A stretch of 44,198 nucleotides of DNA, from assembly GCA_016789605.1 (NCBI GenBank), contig JAEUQO010000311.1, forward strand, positions 1-44,198, in the 5' to 3' direction. The translations under genes and the position numbers were made by a program. Within the stretch, counting starts at the first letter, position 1; each line of letters starts with the position of its first letter. The notes beneath the pieces are model-generated. The model made no database searches, was not told the DNA's origin, and was given only the letters and a program-made list of their open reading frames with translations. Positions 43,050 through 44,198 of the stretch are shown here, piece by piece. Source of the DNA: Acidobacteriota bacterium (GTDB taxonomy: Bacteria > Acidobacteriota > Blastocatellia > RBC074).

Positions 43050-43129
43050 TCCTGGGAGCGCGAGCATCCCAATGCGCCCGCTTGTGTTGCTCCCCATGCA
43101 CCCCAGGCAAGGCGCGCACGCTCCCAGGA
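43050..43129. repeat. Palindromic repeat unit D
   Basis: About 80 bases with ends TCCTGGGAGCGCG (from 43050) and ACGCTCCCAGGA (to 43129). The linker copy that follows units B and C is absent after this unit, so it is one end of the array. Confidence 0.8.
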
Positions 43130-43197
43130 TATTCAAGACAGGTAAAACTCTTTCCGTTTTGACGCTTTCGCGCGCACAGCGCCAAGCGCCGCACGCC

Positions 43198-43236
43198 CGT
43201 CACAATGCGCAATGACGTTGCGCATTGATGGCGTCA
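43198..43236. promoter_or_regulatory. Nested inverted repeats, candidate operator upstream of the EPS operon
   Basis: CAATGCGCAA (43203-43212) and TTGCGCATTG (43218-43227) are perfect 10-base reverse complements with TGACG between. CGTCA flanks on both sides (43198-43202 and 43232-43236) and is complementary to the central TGACG. No T-run follows on the minus strand, so it is not a typical terminator. It lies after the LuxR-type gene and before the EPS genes, which suits an operator; this is inferred. Confidence 0.5.
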
Positions 43237-43335
43237 GTGACCCCGAAGGGAAGCCTCTTACGCGAGGCAGCGTAATGATTGTGGAATGCGTTCTGAGCGC
43301 ATGTTGTGGCGCCAATCTCATCCTCTGCGTCCGGC

Positions 43336-44049
43336 TCATTTATCTGGCGACAACAAGCGCGCGATCAATTCCGCCCGCCGACGCACTCCGTATTTGACGA
43401 AGATATGTCGCAGATGAAACTTCACGGTCTGTTCGCTGATAAAAAGCCGCTCGCCGATTTCCGTATTGCTCAGCCCTTGCGCGCAACAAAGCGCGACCTG
43501 CGCTTCGCGGCGGCTGAGATCAAACCGCTCTGCCAGATGATGAATCGCCTGGTCGAACGAATGGCCTTCGGGCAGCAATTCCGGCTCGCGTTGTTTGACT
43601 GCAAATTGGGCGGCTGTGCGACGGGCAAACACTTCTTCCGGCATAAAGACGAGAAACACCGTCTCTTGCTGCGGCCCGTCGCTGCCGGCGATTTTGTGGC
43701 GCTCAATGCTCAATTTGGCAATCAGCCCATTCAAACCACGGCGGATGGCACTGTAGTTGGGCAGTTGCGCCAGGCTCATCAATTCACGAATGCTGAATGT
43801 GCAGACGCGTGTGTGCGCGGCCAGCACCTCGATCAGCATCACGACATACAATTTGTGTTCTACCGCAGTGTGAGTCAGCGCAAGCCGTGCCATCGCCTGA
43901 GATTCCATAATTGTACTGGCGTGGCTCTGGGTGTTGTTCTCACCTTGCGTGCTCTTCTCAAAAGCCACTTCTGTCACCTGCACCAAGGTTGGCTCCGTAT
44001 GCGAGGCGCCTCCGGTTATATGTTGTGTGGATAACATCCCAGTTTTCAT
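43336..44049 (-). CDS. LuxR-family transcriptional regulator with an extra winged-helix-like region
   Basis: 237 residues from ATG 44049. The C-terminal LuxR HTH is clear: FDLSRREAQVALCCAQGLSN, then TEIGERLFISEQTVKFHLRH and IFVKYGVRRRAELIARLL. The middle (about 75-125) has HKLYVVMLIEVLAAHTRVCT, SIRELMSLAQLPNYSAIRRG and LNGLIAKLSIE, which looks like another helix-turn-helix. No receiver, PAS or acyl-homoserine-lactone domain is evident. The frame is open further upstream to 44196, but that part does not read as protein; the chosen ATG has a close GGGG before it, and later ATGs are possible. It is transcribed toward the EPS operon and is its best candidate regulator. Confidence 0.83.
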   Translation of the reverse strand: MKTGMLSTQHITGGASHTEPTLVQVTEVAFEKSTQGENNTQSHASTIMESQAMARLALTHTAVEHKLYVVMLIEVLAAHTRVCTFSIRELMSLAQLPNYSAIRRGLNGLIAKLSIERHKIAGSDGPQQETVFLVFMPEEVFARRTAAQFAVKQREPELLPEGHSFDQAIHHLAERFDLSRREAQVALCCAQGLSNTEIGERLFISEQTVKFHLRHIFVKYGVRRRAELIARLLSPDK

Positions 44050-44198
44050 ATCCCCAAACTTCGCCCAACAACGGCGCGCTTGGAAAAGCTGCGTACCAGC
44101 CTGTCCGTGACGATACCGACTGTCGCGGCAAGGTAAAAATCCGAGCTGGCTTCTCACGCAATTGAAGATTGGCATCAGCCAGCCAATGAGCATCACTA
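44050..44198. other. Upstream region of the LuxR-type gene
   Basis: The last 149 bases presumably hold the promoter of the LuxR-type gene. No clear promoter pair or repeat was recognised, and the window ends here. An in-frame extension of the regulator covers this stretch but is not supported. Confidence 0.4.

Larger units (their letters stand above)
42557..43335. other. 779-base non-coding leader region of the EPS locus
   Basis: This gap separates the LuxR-type gene from the first EPS gene. It contains four palindromic repeats (42624-43129) and an inverted-repeat cluster (43198-43236), both listed separately. No clear -35/-10 pair was found, and no transfer RNA or riboswitch was recognised. 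Open frames run through the repeats on both strands because the main repeat unit is 153 bases, a multiple of three; they are not considered genes. Confidence 0.6.

Noticed and set aside
42569..43072. Minus-strand open frame with a 51-residue repeat across the palindrome array
   Set aside because: The repeat period is 153 bases, so any frame without a stop stays open; the plus strand is also open. The translation looks like translated palindromes, and no ribosome-binding site or homology supports it.

Overview
The window looks like a stretch of an Acidobacteriota chromosome, perhaps Blastocatellia. This is inferred from gene content: paired 'planctomycete-type' cytochrome/DUF1549/DUF1553 and DUF1501 proteins, sulfatase, LmbE-type deacetylase, GH16 enzyme, and a very large Wzx/Wzy exopolysaccharide locus in moderately GC-rich DNA. 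Planctomycetota and Verrucomicrobiota share the first part of that repertoire, so the phylum call is tentative. No rRNA, tRNA, CRISPR array or transposase gene was seen.

Region 1 (1-6806, + strand) is a secreted-degradation block. It holds the tail of a DUF1553 protein, a nitrilase-family amidohydrolase, a LamG-fold secreted protein, a formylglycine sulfatase, a four-helix small membrane protein and a Tat-exported DUF1501 protein.

Region 2 (6807-8294) is an AT-richer patch. It carries an ArsR repressor and an SRPBCC/AHSA1 protein of Bacteroidota-like sequence. It ends in a 63-bp second copy of the 3' end of the DUF1501 gene, and this copy encodes exactly the same 20 residues with six synonymous differences. 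The patch therefore looks like a foreign segment bounded by DUF1501 homology.

Region 3 (8295-18428, - strand) is a second catabolic block. In transcription order it holds an NAD(P)-binding protein, a GH16 glucanase-like enzyme, PSCyt1-DUF1549-DUF1553, LmbE deacetylase and DUF1501. It is interrupted by a two-gene Septu-type anti-phage module (PtuA ATPase and PtuB HNH nuclease), then continues with a Gfo/Idh/MocA oxidoreductase and a hypothetical protein.

Region 4 (18633-44049, - strand) is an almost complete Wzx/Wzy-dependent exopolysaccharide locus of about 20 genes. In transcription order: LuxR-type regulator; a leader region with four tandem palindromic repeats; a 91-aa hypothetical protein; Wza exporter; Wzc tyrosine autokinase with an added C-terminal helical-repeat domain; WecA-type initiating transferase with an added C-terminal domain; methyltransferase; Wzx flippase; methyltransferase; a Wzy-like protein; two GT4 transferases; three enzymes turning UDP-GlcNAc into a UDP-2-acetamido-2,6-dideoxy-L-sugar (L-QuiNAc or L-FucNAc); a WbuB-like GT4; a GNAT protein; a polysaccharide deacetylase; a second O-antigen ligase/polymerase; a secreted FecR-like protein ending in a run of seven cysteines; and a membrane TPR protein with a jelly-roll-like tail. 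The products fit together as nucleotide-sugar synthesis, lipid-linked repeat assembly, flipping, polymerisation, and export under kinase control. Nothing seen is a wholly new system. The most unusual points are the poly-cysteine protein, the kinase and transferase fusions, the palindrome array, a strong terminator-like hairpin inside the operon, and the duplicated DUF1501 tail.
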